Shown: positions 19,526-29,154 of the stretch, piece after piece | Numbering within the stretch: position 1 is the stretch's first letter | How the letters are laid out: each line of letters begins with the position of its first letter | Assembly (NCBI GenBank): GCA_004431415.1 | Contig: QPMI01000046.1 | Location: 89,815-153,814 of the forward strand | DNA: 64,000 nucleotides | Direction of reading: 5' to 3' | Source: Cyanophora paradoxa | Lineage: Eukaryota > Glaucocystophyceae > Cyanophorales > Cyanophoraceae | Translations under genes and position numbers: made by a program | The notes under the pieces: model-generated | Seen by the model: only the letters and a program-made list of their open reading frames with translations | Told to the model about the DNA's origin: nothing | The model's database searches: none

Positions 19526-20440
19526 TATTGCAAGGGGGGAAAGAAGACCGAAGGTCTTCCCCCCTTGCTTCCCGTTCCCTCGCTTCAGCCAAAAGTTTTC
19601 TATGAGGCCGTTTTCGAGGTCCAGTTTGCAACGAAAATGTGCCGTTATTCGCGATCTGATTGGCTCGGTGGACCGGTCAGCTTTCGAGCTCGCGAGAGCT
19701 CTCTCGAACTCGCGAGAAGTGGTCTTCGAATTCCTTCCGATCCGCGGTTCTGCATGCCATGATGGAACCAGTTCTCCCTATATATATAGCTAGCTGTCTC
19801 CTCTAGATTTCGGCTTCCTCGCAGTGCGTCGCGTACGCCTTGGGAACCAGTTCTCCCTAGCTGTCTCCTCTAGATTTCGGCTTCGTCGCAGAGCGTCGCG
19901 TACGCCTTGCTCTTCGTTGCGCGGTTCTGCATACAATCACAGTGCGTGTGTACTTCCTAGCTGTCTCCTCTAGATTTCCGCTTCGAATTCCTTGCAGTGC
20001 GCCGCGTACGCCGCACGGTATCCGTGACGCCTGAACTACTTTTGACTGCATCAAGTTTGCACCGCAGCACTGCGTACCGAGCACGCGCCGCTGCGCGCAG
20101 CCGAGCACGCTGCCCGGCACTCGTGCTTGATAGAGCTTGCACCGCACTGCGGCAAAACCGCTTGCACCGCTGCCTATAGCTAGCTGCCGCAGTGCGCCGC
20201 TGATCGCAGCCGAGGACGCCAGGCCGTCCAGACTGTCATCTCTTGCTGCGCCGAATACGTCTGCGAAATCGAGTTTATACCGCAGTTTTGCGTGCGCCGC
20301 TGCCCGCAGCCGAGCACGTTGGCCGCGGCCCGGCCCGGCGCTTTTGTTGCGCTCGCGCGCGGTTGCCACTCCGCTGCACGGCTTCTCCGACTGGCGGCGG
20401 TGCTTGCTTCCGGCTACTAGGCTAGCAGCTTCGCGAGATT
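19526..20440 (+). repeat. Dispersed repeat R1, left copy
   Basis: It begins with a near-perfect hairpin (AAGGGGGGAAAGAAGACC, GAA loop, GGTCTTCCCCCCTT), then CCCGTTCCCTCGCTTCAGCC, an inverted CCAAT box and GGTCAG. 19771-20020 holds three diverged copies of CTGTCTCCTCTAGATTTCGG; 20085-20330 holds several CGCAGCCGAGCACGC units. The right copy is at 24812-26215 in the same orientation. The two flank the zinc-finger gene. Confidence 0.75.
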
Positions 20441-20449
20441 GCGCACTAG

Positions 20450-23173
20450 ATGGGGCGGCGATCTAGATCTGCAGCCGCTTCTGTGCCCGGAGATGTCGTC
20501 CCTGGGCGAGATTTCCTGCCGTCGGACGCCCAATGCACGTTCTCATCGTCGTGCACTGGCGGAATTTGCTTACGTTGTCCGCCCGGAGTCCGTGAACACT
20601 TCTGCTATCGCAGAAGCTTGCTTCGTCATGTTCGGCAGCACAGTCGCAGCATCGCCACGCAGGGCACTTACAATTCAGCAGTGAGCATGCGTGCGCAGTC
20701 TTCAGTTGGCGTGCAGCTGTCTGAAATTATATATATATATTGCATACACAGGTCGCCGCAGCTGAAGACCACAGAAGTCCTCCCACAGGCTTATCGTCAC
20801 ATTTTCCTCTGGCGGTACCCTCTCGTTAATTGACATGCATATCCCGCCCGCATTGACGTGTACGCTCAGCCTGGAGCGTTTCAACTTCCTGAGAGGAACA
20901 TTGGAGCAGAGCCGGCCCGTCAAATCAATCAGGTTTGCGATAGACTGATATATTCATTTCGAATAATGTTAATGACTTGTTCCTCCAGGCTTTGCCACCA
21001 TCGTCGATCGCAGTGCGTGATGAAACTCAAGAGACTTAAAAAAGCTTATTCAAATTGCTGAAATGCTGTGCAGGAATTCTCAACCTCCTCGAAACGCGTG
21101 CGCTGCAATGGGAGATCAGCTGATCGTGTATCGTTTTCGGACGAAAACGATCTGAATCACGCGGACGAAAACGATCTGAATCACGCTGACTCAAGCCCCG
21201 AATTCCGCATTCCGAATTCTCAATCCCGAACTCATGGTCCCGATTTCCGCGAAAGCGAATGCGCATCCCGCGAAACTGAGCCATCCGTGAGCCGGGAAGT
21301 GCAACGGCTCGGTTTCCAACATCCCGGGCCGCATTGGAGAGCGGTGCGCCGTTTGGCACCTGGTCCTTAATGCTATCCCTCAGTGCGTTCGCATCAGATG
21401 TCGTGCAGCACCTGCAAACGGCTTTTCACAGACAAGTTCTCGTTCGACCGGCACATCGAGCGTGCGAAGTGCTCGCCGCAGGCTGTACCTTCCGACATGT
21501 CTATTGCGGCAACGGCAGCGGTCGGCCAGTACCCGTGCAGGCAGTGCTCTATTATCTGTCCGTCGGCTCCTTCTCTTCGCCAGCACGAGGCTGCACACGC
21601 CCGAGGTAATTTTTGTGATGTTTTCCTGAACCAGATCGATGTAGTGACGTTGCCCGCAATGCAGAGGCTGCGGAGGACGTAGTCGAGTCAGAATGCAGCA
21701 GCAGTTCGTCCGAGGAATTCGAAGAAGCCGACCCGGCGTTAGGCCGCCGGAAGCGAACGGCCAGACGGGCCACGCATAGCTGCGATCATGAGGGCTGCGG
21801 CTGGAGCGGCGCTTCTGCATCCTCTCTGCGGAAGCACAAAGAGAAGAAGCACCCTCCAGGTGGATTCTATTTTCGTGGACATGTGGATTCGGGATTCCCT
21901 CGCTAAATTGTCGATATCGCCGGTCAGATATCGCTCCTTGGGACGCACTGCCAGCTCTTACTACGACGTGGATGAAGACGTGGCCGCGAAACAGCACGTT
22001 TTGGACGTGCGCCTGCTGCGCGGAGTATCGGCCTGCCGCGGACTTCCCCAAATGCCCCTTCTTCCCTGCCTCGCTTGAGATCTTTACTCCCCTCTGGGTG
22101 TACAAGTGAGCACTCCGAACCTATTCTACATTTCCATTGCGCAGCACTTATCTGGGTGCAGGGAGGATATCGAGGCGCCCCCACCGTGGCAGAAACAGCT
22201 TGGCGTCGAAAAACGCGAGGGCTCTCTGCTGCTGCCGCCGGCCTTTGAGCGCGTCACCGGAGCGGAAAGCCGGCCGGGCCTGCAGCAAATGCTAGCCGTA
22301 CTCAAAGTCGAAGGCGACTCGGGCACCTTCGTCGAGTCGTGCCCTGGCAGGATGTGCAGCTGCAAGGTCGCCTGCAAATCGAACATTCCGCACTTTAATT
22401 TCGTCTTTGCCAGCGCTGCATCCCCACCCTCAAATCGGGCGACACGCCTCGGAGGGTGCACGTGCGCCCGTCACCGTGACTCTGAAAGTGCGGCCCTGGC
22501 TCATTCGTCGCGCTCTCTTCTGGCTGAAAAAGGTTTGCGGCCCATTGTAATATTCTCTTTCATGATCAGGTGTTTGCAACAGCGGGTGAGACCTTGTGCG
22601 CGCGCTTCGCAGAACAATATTCTGTATAAAAACATCGACATCAGCGAGGAGAATTTGGCCACATACAATCGGAACGTCATGGTTGTCCCGCAGGCAGGCG
22701 ACGTTGTGCATACAGCGGACGGGCCCGTCAATTCCTCCGAAATAATTGAGTCTGCGAAGCATTTGCCGCTCGACGAGGATCCCGAAGATGCAAAGACGGG
22801 TGCGCAAAGATTCAAAAAAGTGGACCGCCCTTACCTGACCTCTGTTCATGATTGCCACGGCAGGCCTGCAATCGAGGACCTCCACATGGGAGTCCTCACG
22901 CGCATCCGAGACGCCGGCCTCGCGGATATCGAACTTCAAGACCTTGTCTACCAGATGCGCGGCGGGAGCGAGCAGCGCGCCAGCCGCGCGGCTCTGCAGG
23001 CGCTCGAGGCGGCGGGCCGCCTCACCATGCTCTCGCAGCAGGGCCCTCTTCAGGACCGGCGCCGCTGGCTGCCGCTCACCCGCACGGCCGACTTCCGCCC
23101 CGACCCCCTCCAGAAGGCCTGGATCGCCTACGTTTACGGCGAGCCCTCTGCAGACAGCACCATCATCTTTTAG
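20450..23173 (+). CDS. C2H2 zinc-finger protein with DUF6570-like domain
   Basis: Phased exons: 21398-21605, 21635-21859, 21928-22105, 22162-22366, one within 22412-22532, then 22613-23173 (TAG). An upstream exon ending at 20680 carries a finger-like motif. C2H2 fingers: CSTCKRLF...H..H, CRQCSIIC...H...H, CDHEGCGWSG...H....H. Then TCACCAEYRPAADFPKCPF, MCSCK, and VRPWLIRRALFWLKK joined to NNILYKNIDISEENL, the hallmark of the DUF6570 region that precedes the Rep domain in Helitron proteins. No HUH Rep or PIF1 helicase follows; the C-terminus (DIELQDLVYQMRGG) looks like a winged helix. The exon at 22412-22532 has a one-base frame problem. It may be a domesticated Helitron-derived regulator or a cut-down element. 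Confidence 0.6.
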
Positions 23174-23410
23174 CCAGCTGTTCAGGGTTAGCGGTAGTCC
23201 GTGCGAACACAGTTCATGCGCAGCGTTTTTCCGCTCCAGAACAATCTTTCTTATACAGTGCGCTGAATTTGGCCTTTCGTTGAGCCTTTTCTTTATTCGG
23301 TTTGATCTCAGCGCCTGATTGGGTCTTTTCTACATCTGCTTATCGGGCCTTTTCTATTTTTTCAATCATAATCTGTGTTTATCTTTACACTTCAACCTGC
23401 CGCGCGCACT

Positions 23411-23526
23411 GGGCCGGGGTCGATCTACATTTGCCCCGTGCATGTTCGTGCCACTACGACTCTTTCATTAGATCCCGGTTCCCCCCTTGCACCCCCGGCG
23501 CGCCAAAACGCGGCCGGGCCCCTAGT
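23411..23526 (+). repeat. Dispersed repeat R2, first copy
   Basis: Starts GGGCCGGGGTCGATCTACAT and includes CCACTACGACTCTTTCATTA, GATCCCGGTTC and GCACCCCCGGCGCGCCAAA. The second copy is at 26237-26354, same orientation, with a few substitutions and a short insertion. Confidence 0.8.
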
Positions 23527-23528
23527 AT

Positions 23529-23672
23529 ATGACATTATCCTGGCATCTTTCTGACATTTTGGGATAATGTCGAGATAATGTCCAGATAATGGAAGTTGCA
23601 AACATTTTAATGTCAGGATTATGTCAGGGCTGACAATAGTTATAGTGTCAGAATGATGCCCGGATAATGTCA
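23529..23672. repeat. GATAATGTC minisatellite
   Basis: About nine degenerate copies in both orientations of GATAATGTC / GACATTATC, spaced 10-20 bases. AT-rich island between GC-rich blocks. Confidence 0.75.
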
Positions 23673-23678
23673 GTTCTA

Positions 23679-24250
23679 CCCCATTCTACTAGTGCCCGGG
23701 GCGCTCCGCCGGTTCTTCTCCTGCGCGGCGGCGCTGAAGCGGAGCTCGCCGTAGGCGCGGCCCGGGCGGAGGAGGCCGATCGGGCCAGGCCGCGAAGAGC
23801 GAAGCCTCGCACCCCCGTCCCCGGCCGGCCCCGCCAGCGCCTCACGGCGCTGCGCGGGCATCGCAGGCGGAGGCCGGGCGCCTGCGGGGCGCGGCGGCGG
23901 CGGCGGCGCCGAGCTCGAGGCCGCAGCGCGGAGGAGGGCCGGGGCCAATGTCGCCCCGGCCGCCTTGACAGCCGCCGCCGCCTCCTCCGCGGCCGGCGCC
24001 GCCGCGCGCCCCGCTCGGCTCGGCAGCGGAGGCCCGGCGGCCTGTGCCGGCGGTGCTGGGGCGGCCGCCGGGCCGCCGGCCGCGAGGGCCCCCGGTACCG
24101 GTCGATGCCCGGCGCGGCATCCAAGAGACCCAAAGGGCGGGAGTCGGGGGGCGGGAGTCGGGGCGAGGGGGATGCCCTAGCCTCCGGCCGCCGGGGCTGC
24201 CCCCGGGCCCCCTGGCCGCCGGGCCTGCGCCCAGAGACCTGGCAGGCTGA
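23679..24250 (-). CDS. Ala/Pro-rich protein, tentative
   Basis: The minus-strand frame ending at 23679 is free of stops for over 500 bases and reads as an alanine helix (EEAAAAVKAAGATLAPALLR), a Pro run and a C-terminus GLLRPGRAYGELRFSAAAQE. Codon use resembles genuine genes here, but the region is so GC-rich that all frames are open. No start found. 24251-24811 holds no gene that I can support. Confidence 0.3.
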
Positions 24251-24811
24251 TGAGAAGGTCATCTTTGATCCAAGCGCTTCAGGCCCATACAAACGGCCGC
24301 CGCGGTGTGCACCATCGGATTCGCCGCTCTCTCAAAGGGCGGGCAAAGTCCAACGGAGTCCTGAGCTCGAGGCGAAGGTCCGGTCCGGAGGGGCAGGGGG
24401 GTACGGGTATCTTGGACGCACCCCCACGACGTGCCGCACACCGTTCGATCGGGGATGACAAGGAGATTGCAGATCGGGGTGCCGGCGCCTCGAGCTCTGA
24501 GGGGGGCCGGGAAGAATCAACTTTCGGCCGACCACGTAGGCTTATAAAGGGCTTCAATACGAGTCAAATGAGCATAATCTCCGGCCCTGCGGAGCTCGAG
24601 GGGCGAAACGCAGGCCAGTAGCGACAGGCCTAGGGAAGGCAGACGATGGGGCTGAATATTATTAATCAAGCTTAAGCGGGAGAGGCAAAATTAGAAAATT
24701 AGCGGGAGAGGCAAGAGAAGGGTACACACGAGGAACGTTAACGTCACCATACACAAAATACTCGTTGCCAAAAACTATATATATATATATATATACGATC
24801 TGACGGTCATT

Positions 24812-26215
24812 ATTGCAAGGGGGGAAAGAAGACCGAAGGTCTTCCCCCCTTGCTTCCCGTTCCCTCGCTTCAGCCAAAAGTTTTCTATGAGGCCGTTTGC
24901 GAGGTCCAGTATGCAACACGTGCACCAGAAAAAAATGGTGCTTTATTCGCGTTCCGATTGGCTGGGTGAACCGGTCAGCCCTCGACTTTGGAGCGTCAAA
25001 CTCGAGGGGAAAAAGTGGTTTTCGAGGGGAAAACCAGCTTCTGTCTCACGTGCACTCCTCTAGGCTCTAGCTACTGTATAGATCTGGGCTCTCCGGGCTT
25101 CTCCCTCGCGCGGCGCGGCGCTGCATCATAGCAACCAATTTTCCTTAGCTGTCTCCTCTAGTGTTAAAAATTCCCCTTCCTCGCACTGCGCCGCGTACGC
25201 CGCACGGTCCGCTTGCGCTGTTGCCTAGCTACGTATCGGCCTTGGGGAAAGGAGAGGCCCTTAGGTCTGTGCCTATCTTGTGTCAAACTTCAACTTGATT
25301 TTATAGACAAAATTTTTGGACCTAGGTACCCATTTTCGACCCTAGGGAGCACGATGGCGGCGCTACTTTTCAAATGTGACACCTCTAACAAGCACTAACA
25401 GCACGTACGAACGAAATTGTTCGCGTGAAGCCCGATCGCCATTGGCCAAAAAGCTCAATCGCCCCATTCACGGACAAGCGCAAATATCATTGGCTTCCAG
25501 CTTGCTTCCCCTTCGCCGATGGAAATTGCAAAAAGCCTCTGTACCCGGCTGGTAGGCTGGAGTCACCGCGGCCGTGCACGTGACCGAGCCGCGCGCGTCA
25601 CGCGTCGCTTCGCTCAGCTCAGAGTCACTGCAGCTGATATCGATATACGCGTACGATCGACTCGGTACGAGACCGCCACGCGCGCGGCGCGCGCGGCGTG
25701 GCGCAGTGGCGCACCGTGGCGCCGGCACGAATCGCTGGCGCTAGCTAGACCAAGCTACTAGGCTAGAAGCTACTAGGCTACTAGGCGGCGTACAGCCGCG
25801 TACTACGGTAGTCCTCTCCGGGCTCAACAGCTGCAGCAGTAAATATATATACTAGTAATAACCGCGCGCGGTTGCGGGCCCCCGTACGCGTTCTAAAAAC
25901 AAAGAGCGGCCACCCTCACGCCTTGAGTCCCCAAGACCCAAGGCCACTCCTGCTCCGCAGGGACTCGCTTGTATATATACGCCGCTGATCGCAGCCGAGC
26001 ACTGCGGCACGCCCGGTCAGCACGCGGCCGACATCGAGCTGATACGTATATACCGCAGAACCGCGTGCGCGTGCCCGCAGCCGAGTACGCCGGCCGGGCC
26101 GGGCGCGCGCGCAGTCGTGCTGCGCGTGGATGCGCAGCCAAGATTGAGTTTGCACCGCAAAACCGCTTGCGCCGCTGCCAAGCTGCGCCGCTGATCACAG
26201 CCGAGCTTGGCCGGC
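24812..26215 (+). repeat. Dispersed repeat R1, right copy
   Basis: Same hairpin start and 170-base core as 19526-19695, then CTGTCTCCTCTAGTGTT at 25150, CCGCGTACGCCGCACGGT at 25190, and the CGCAGCCGAGCAC units near 25985-26210. The spacing between these blocks differs from the left copy, so homology is patchy. The CGCG palindromes at 25680-25700 and AT island at 25840 belong to this copy only. Confidence 0.7.
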
Positions 26216-26236
26216 TGCCGGGGCGTGCAGACCGCT

Positions 26237-26354
26237 GGGCCGGGGTCGATCTAGATCTGCCCCGTGCATGTTCGTCCCACTACGACTCTTTCATTAGATC
26301 CCGGTTCGAATTCCCCCCTTGCACCCCCGGCGCGCCAAACGCGGCCGGGCCACT
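26237..26354 (+). repeat. Dispersed repeat R2, second copy
   Basis: Matches 23411-23526. It directly follows the right R1 copy, while the first R2 copy follows the zinc-finger gene. 26355-27095 shows GGGCC/TGATCA low-complexity words and no gene that I can support. Confidence 0.75.
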
Positions 26355-27095
26355 AGTACTATGATACGGCAATTTAAAACATCGGCTAAAATTAAAATGC
26401 AATCCTACAGTTCTGGGCCAGTTAACATTAACGTTGGGGGCCTAGTTCGAACCCACTGCCAGGCTGGGCCGAGGGGCCGGGCCAGATCTAGACCCGGCGG
26501 CCGCCGGGGGGCCCGAGCCTCATGATCATACGCGGGGCCGAGGTGTCTGGCACAGCCTGGCCCAGTGGCAGTGGGCGATCTGATCATCATCATGACATCA
26601 TGATCACCGTGGCATCTGGCATGCATATGGCTCCCCCGGGCCGTGCACGTAGCCCCGCGGGACCGGGGGCCTCGGGCCTGGCCCTCTAGATCTGGCCCAG
26701 TACTAGTGGGCCCGAGTTTGGCCGTGGCACATCCACCGCGGCGCTTATCGAACAGCCAACATTAATATTTGAATCCACACATATGCATCACCAACAAGCT
26801 CTCTAAATTTTAGACTCCGAAGTCTGGAGTCTGGCTGGACTCTGGACTCTGGATGCCGGAGCCCCAGATCGGGAGGCTACGGCTAGCGGCTGCGGAAGAA
26901 CTGGGGCACAGCGGTGCCGGTGGAGGTGCGGTGCGCGCCCTGCGGGCCGGCCGAGTGGCTGCCCCGCGCAGCCTGCTCCTTAAGCCACTTGCGCAGCTCC
27001 TCGAAGACCCCCTCGTACGGCGGGTAGTACACGTATCTGCCGCCCGCGCGCGTCAGCGGGGGTGGCAGGGGGCCGGCGGGGGGCGCGGCACGGCA

Positions 27096-29150
27096 TTACC
27101 CGCGGTCAGGGATGACGGAGGGATCGATGTACGGGGCCGGGCCCCGGTTCGAGTAGTCCGGGCTCTGAGACTGCCCGTACCCCTGCTGCTGCTGCTGCTG
27201 GGCGTACGATTCGTACCCCGGCTGCTGCTGCTGCTGCTGCCGGCCGTAGGATTCGTACCCCTGCTGCTGGCCGTACGAATCGCCGTACCCCTGCGCCTGC
27301 TGCTGCTGCTGCTGCTGCTGGCCGTAGCCGGCGTCGCTCTCGACGTAGCGGCTGGTGGCGGTGTCGGGGTCGAAGTAGTACCACTTGCCCACCGCGGCGT
27401 CCCAGTGGTACGCCCGCCCGTCGTTCGGCGGCGGCGGCGGCTGCTGCTGCGCCGCCGGCTGCGGCGGCTGCGGCGGCTGCGGCGCCGACCGCATCGCCGG
27501 CGCCCCGGGCGGCGCCGAGCGCATCTGGGGCGCCCCGGGGCGGGGCGCGCGGGGCGCCGGGCGGGGAGCGCGGGCGCCCATGGGGCCATCGGAGCCGGGG
27601 CAGCGTAGGCCGAGGCCGGCGGGGCGGCGAGGACCTCCCAGCGGACGCGGATGTGCGACTGGCGCCTCTGCAGCTCCTGCATCGACACCTGCGGGCCGGG
27701 AGGGTCGGGCTCCCGCCCCACGCCCCGGAGCGGGCGGGCGGGCGGGCGGGGGCACCTCGCCGGTGTCGCTGGTGCTGAGGGGGTGGACGGCCTCGAGGGC
27801 CGGGGGCGCCCCGGGCCCCGCGCGCGCCTCGGAGAGCGGCAGCGCCGCCTCCCCCAGGTAGTCCTTCCCGATCAGGTCCTTGTCGAAGACCTGCGCGCGG
27901 CGCGGCGGGGCAGGGCGGGGCGCGGCGAGGTGAGCGCGGGGCGGGGCAAGGCAGGGCGGAGGAGCGGGGCGGGCCTTGACGAGGACGACGTCCGAGGGGT
28001 CGTGGCCGCCCCGTGCCACTGCGCGGAGGGTGTGTGTGGGGGCGCCGGGGCGGCGCTCGGGGCGGGCGGGGCCGGACCCTGGAACTCGACGCGGTAGTTC
28101 CAGACGGGGTCCAGGCTGTTCGAGACCGCCGGGCTCGTCCCCACCTCCCTCCCGTTGTACGTCACCTGCCCCCGCGGTCAGCGCGGGGCGGGAGGCGGGG
28201 TCCGGGGCCCGGGGCGCGCGCGGGCGCGGTCGCTCGCCTGGACGAAGGGGTCGCTCTTGCCGTTGAGGTCGCGCGGGACGAGCCCGTGGCCCGAGAGGAT
28301 CGTCAGCGCCACCGTCTCTCCGGCGCCCACCAGCCGCCCCGGCGCCTCCGCCGCCGGCGGCGGCGGCGGCTTCCACTGCGGCAGCCGCTGCGGCTGCGCC
28401 GGCGGCGGCGGCGGAGGCTGGTACCGCGGCTGCGGCGGCGGCGCCGGCGGCGACGGCTGCTGGTAGGCCGGCGGCGGCGGCGGCGGCGCCTGGCGCTGCT
28501 GGTAGGCGGGCGCCGGGGAGGGCTGCTGATAGGCCGGCGGCGGCGCGGGGGCCGGGTGCGGGGAGCGCGTCATGGACGGGGGCGGGCCGCCGAGGCGGGG
28601 GAGGGTGGTCCCGTACGGGGGCGGCGGCGGGGGCGGGCCCGGCGGCCGCAGGTGGTACGGGGGCGGCTGCGGCGTGGGGCCGGGGCCGTAGGCGCCGCCG
28701 TAGGGGTCCGGGCCCGGCGGGGGCGGCGGGCCGCCCTCCCACGTCTGCCGGAAGCCGCCGGCGGGAGGCGGCGAGAGCGCGCGGGCGGCCGGCGGCGGCG
28801 CCGCGAAGGAGCTGATGTTGACCGGCATCGCCCGGTGCTGCTGGGGCGGCGGCGGCGGCGTCTGCTGCGGCTGCTGGTAGTACGCGTCGGCGTACCCCTG
28901 CTGCTGCTGGCCGTAGTAGTCGTAGCCCTGCTGGTCGTAGTACTGCGGCTGCGGCTGCGGCGGCGGAGCGGCGCTGGCGGCGTCGGGGCCGCGTAGGCGG
29001 AGCGCTGGCGCGGCGGCGGCGGCTGGTACTGGACGGGCGGCGGCGGCGGCGGCGCGCGCGGCGGCGAGGCCCGCGGCGGGAGCGGCGCCGGCGCCGCAGG
29101 CGGCGGCTGCCCGTACGCATCGTCGCCGTAGTAGGATCCGGGCCCGAGCT
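27096..29150 (-). CDS. C2-domain protein with Gln/Tyr/Pro-rich ends and a WW-like motif
   Basis: Read on the minus strand to a TAA at 27098-27096. The N-terminal part (29140-28330) is Pro/Gln/Tyr-rich and prion-like (YYDQQGYDYYGQQQQGY). A C2 domain is spread over four exons: VALTILSGHGLVPRDLNGKS then DPFVQ; VTYNGREVGTSPAVSNSLDP then VWNYRVEFQ; DPSDVVLVK; VFDKDLIGKDYLGEAALPLS. The Asp residues of PRDLNGKSDPF and VFDKD match Ca2+-binding loops 1 and 3, so Ca2+-dependent lipid binding is likely. Near 27420-27330 is a WW-like AYHWDAAVGKWYYF, followed by Gln/Tyr/Gly repeats. Introns use GC donors and are C-rich. One frame change near 27590 looks like a base error. The 5' end is unresolved; it may be continuous with the TIR gene. 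Confidence 0.65.
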   Translation of the reverse strand, partial: SSGPDPTTATMRTGSRRLRRRRRSRRGPRRRARRRRRRPSSTSRRRRASAPPTRPRRRQRRSAAAAAAAVLRPAGLRLLRPAAAGVRRRVLPAAAADAAAAAPAAPGDAGQHQLLRGAAAGRPRALAASRRRLPADVGGRPAAPAGPGPLRRRLRPRPHAAAAPVPPAAAGPAPAAAPVRDHPPPPRRPAPVHDALPAPGPRAAAGLSAALPGARLPAAPGAAAAAAGLPAAVAAGAAAAAAVPASAAAAGAAAAAAAVEAAAAAGGGGAGAAGGRRRDGGADDPLGPRARPARPQRQERPLRPGERPRPRAPRAPDPASRPALTAGAGDVQREGGGDEPGGLEQPGPRLELPRRVPGSGPARPERRPGAPTHTLRAVARGGHDPSDVVLVKARPAPPPCLAPPRAHLAAPRPAPPRRAQVFDKDLIGKDYLGEAALPLSEARAGPGAPPALEAVHPLSTSDTGEVPPPARPPAPGRGAGARPSRPAGVDAGAAEAPVAHPRPLGGPRRPAGLGLRCPGSDGPMGARAPRPAPRAPRPGAPQMRSAPPGAPAMRSAPQPPQPPQPAAQQQPPPPPNDGRAYHWDAAVGKWYYFDPDTATSRYVESDAGYGQQQQQQQQAQGYGDSYGQQQGYESYGRQQQQQQPGYESYAQQQQQQGYGQSQSPDYSNRGPAPYIDPSVIPDRG

Positions 29151-29154
29151 GCGG

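Noticed and set aside
20450-23173. Complete autonomous Helitron
   Set aside because: No HUH Rep motif or PIF1 helicase follows before the stop, and no typical Helitron ends were found.
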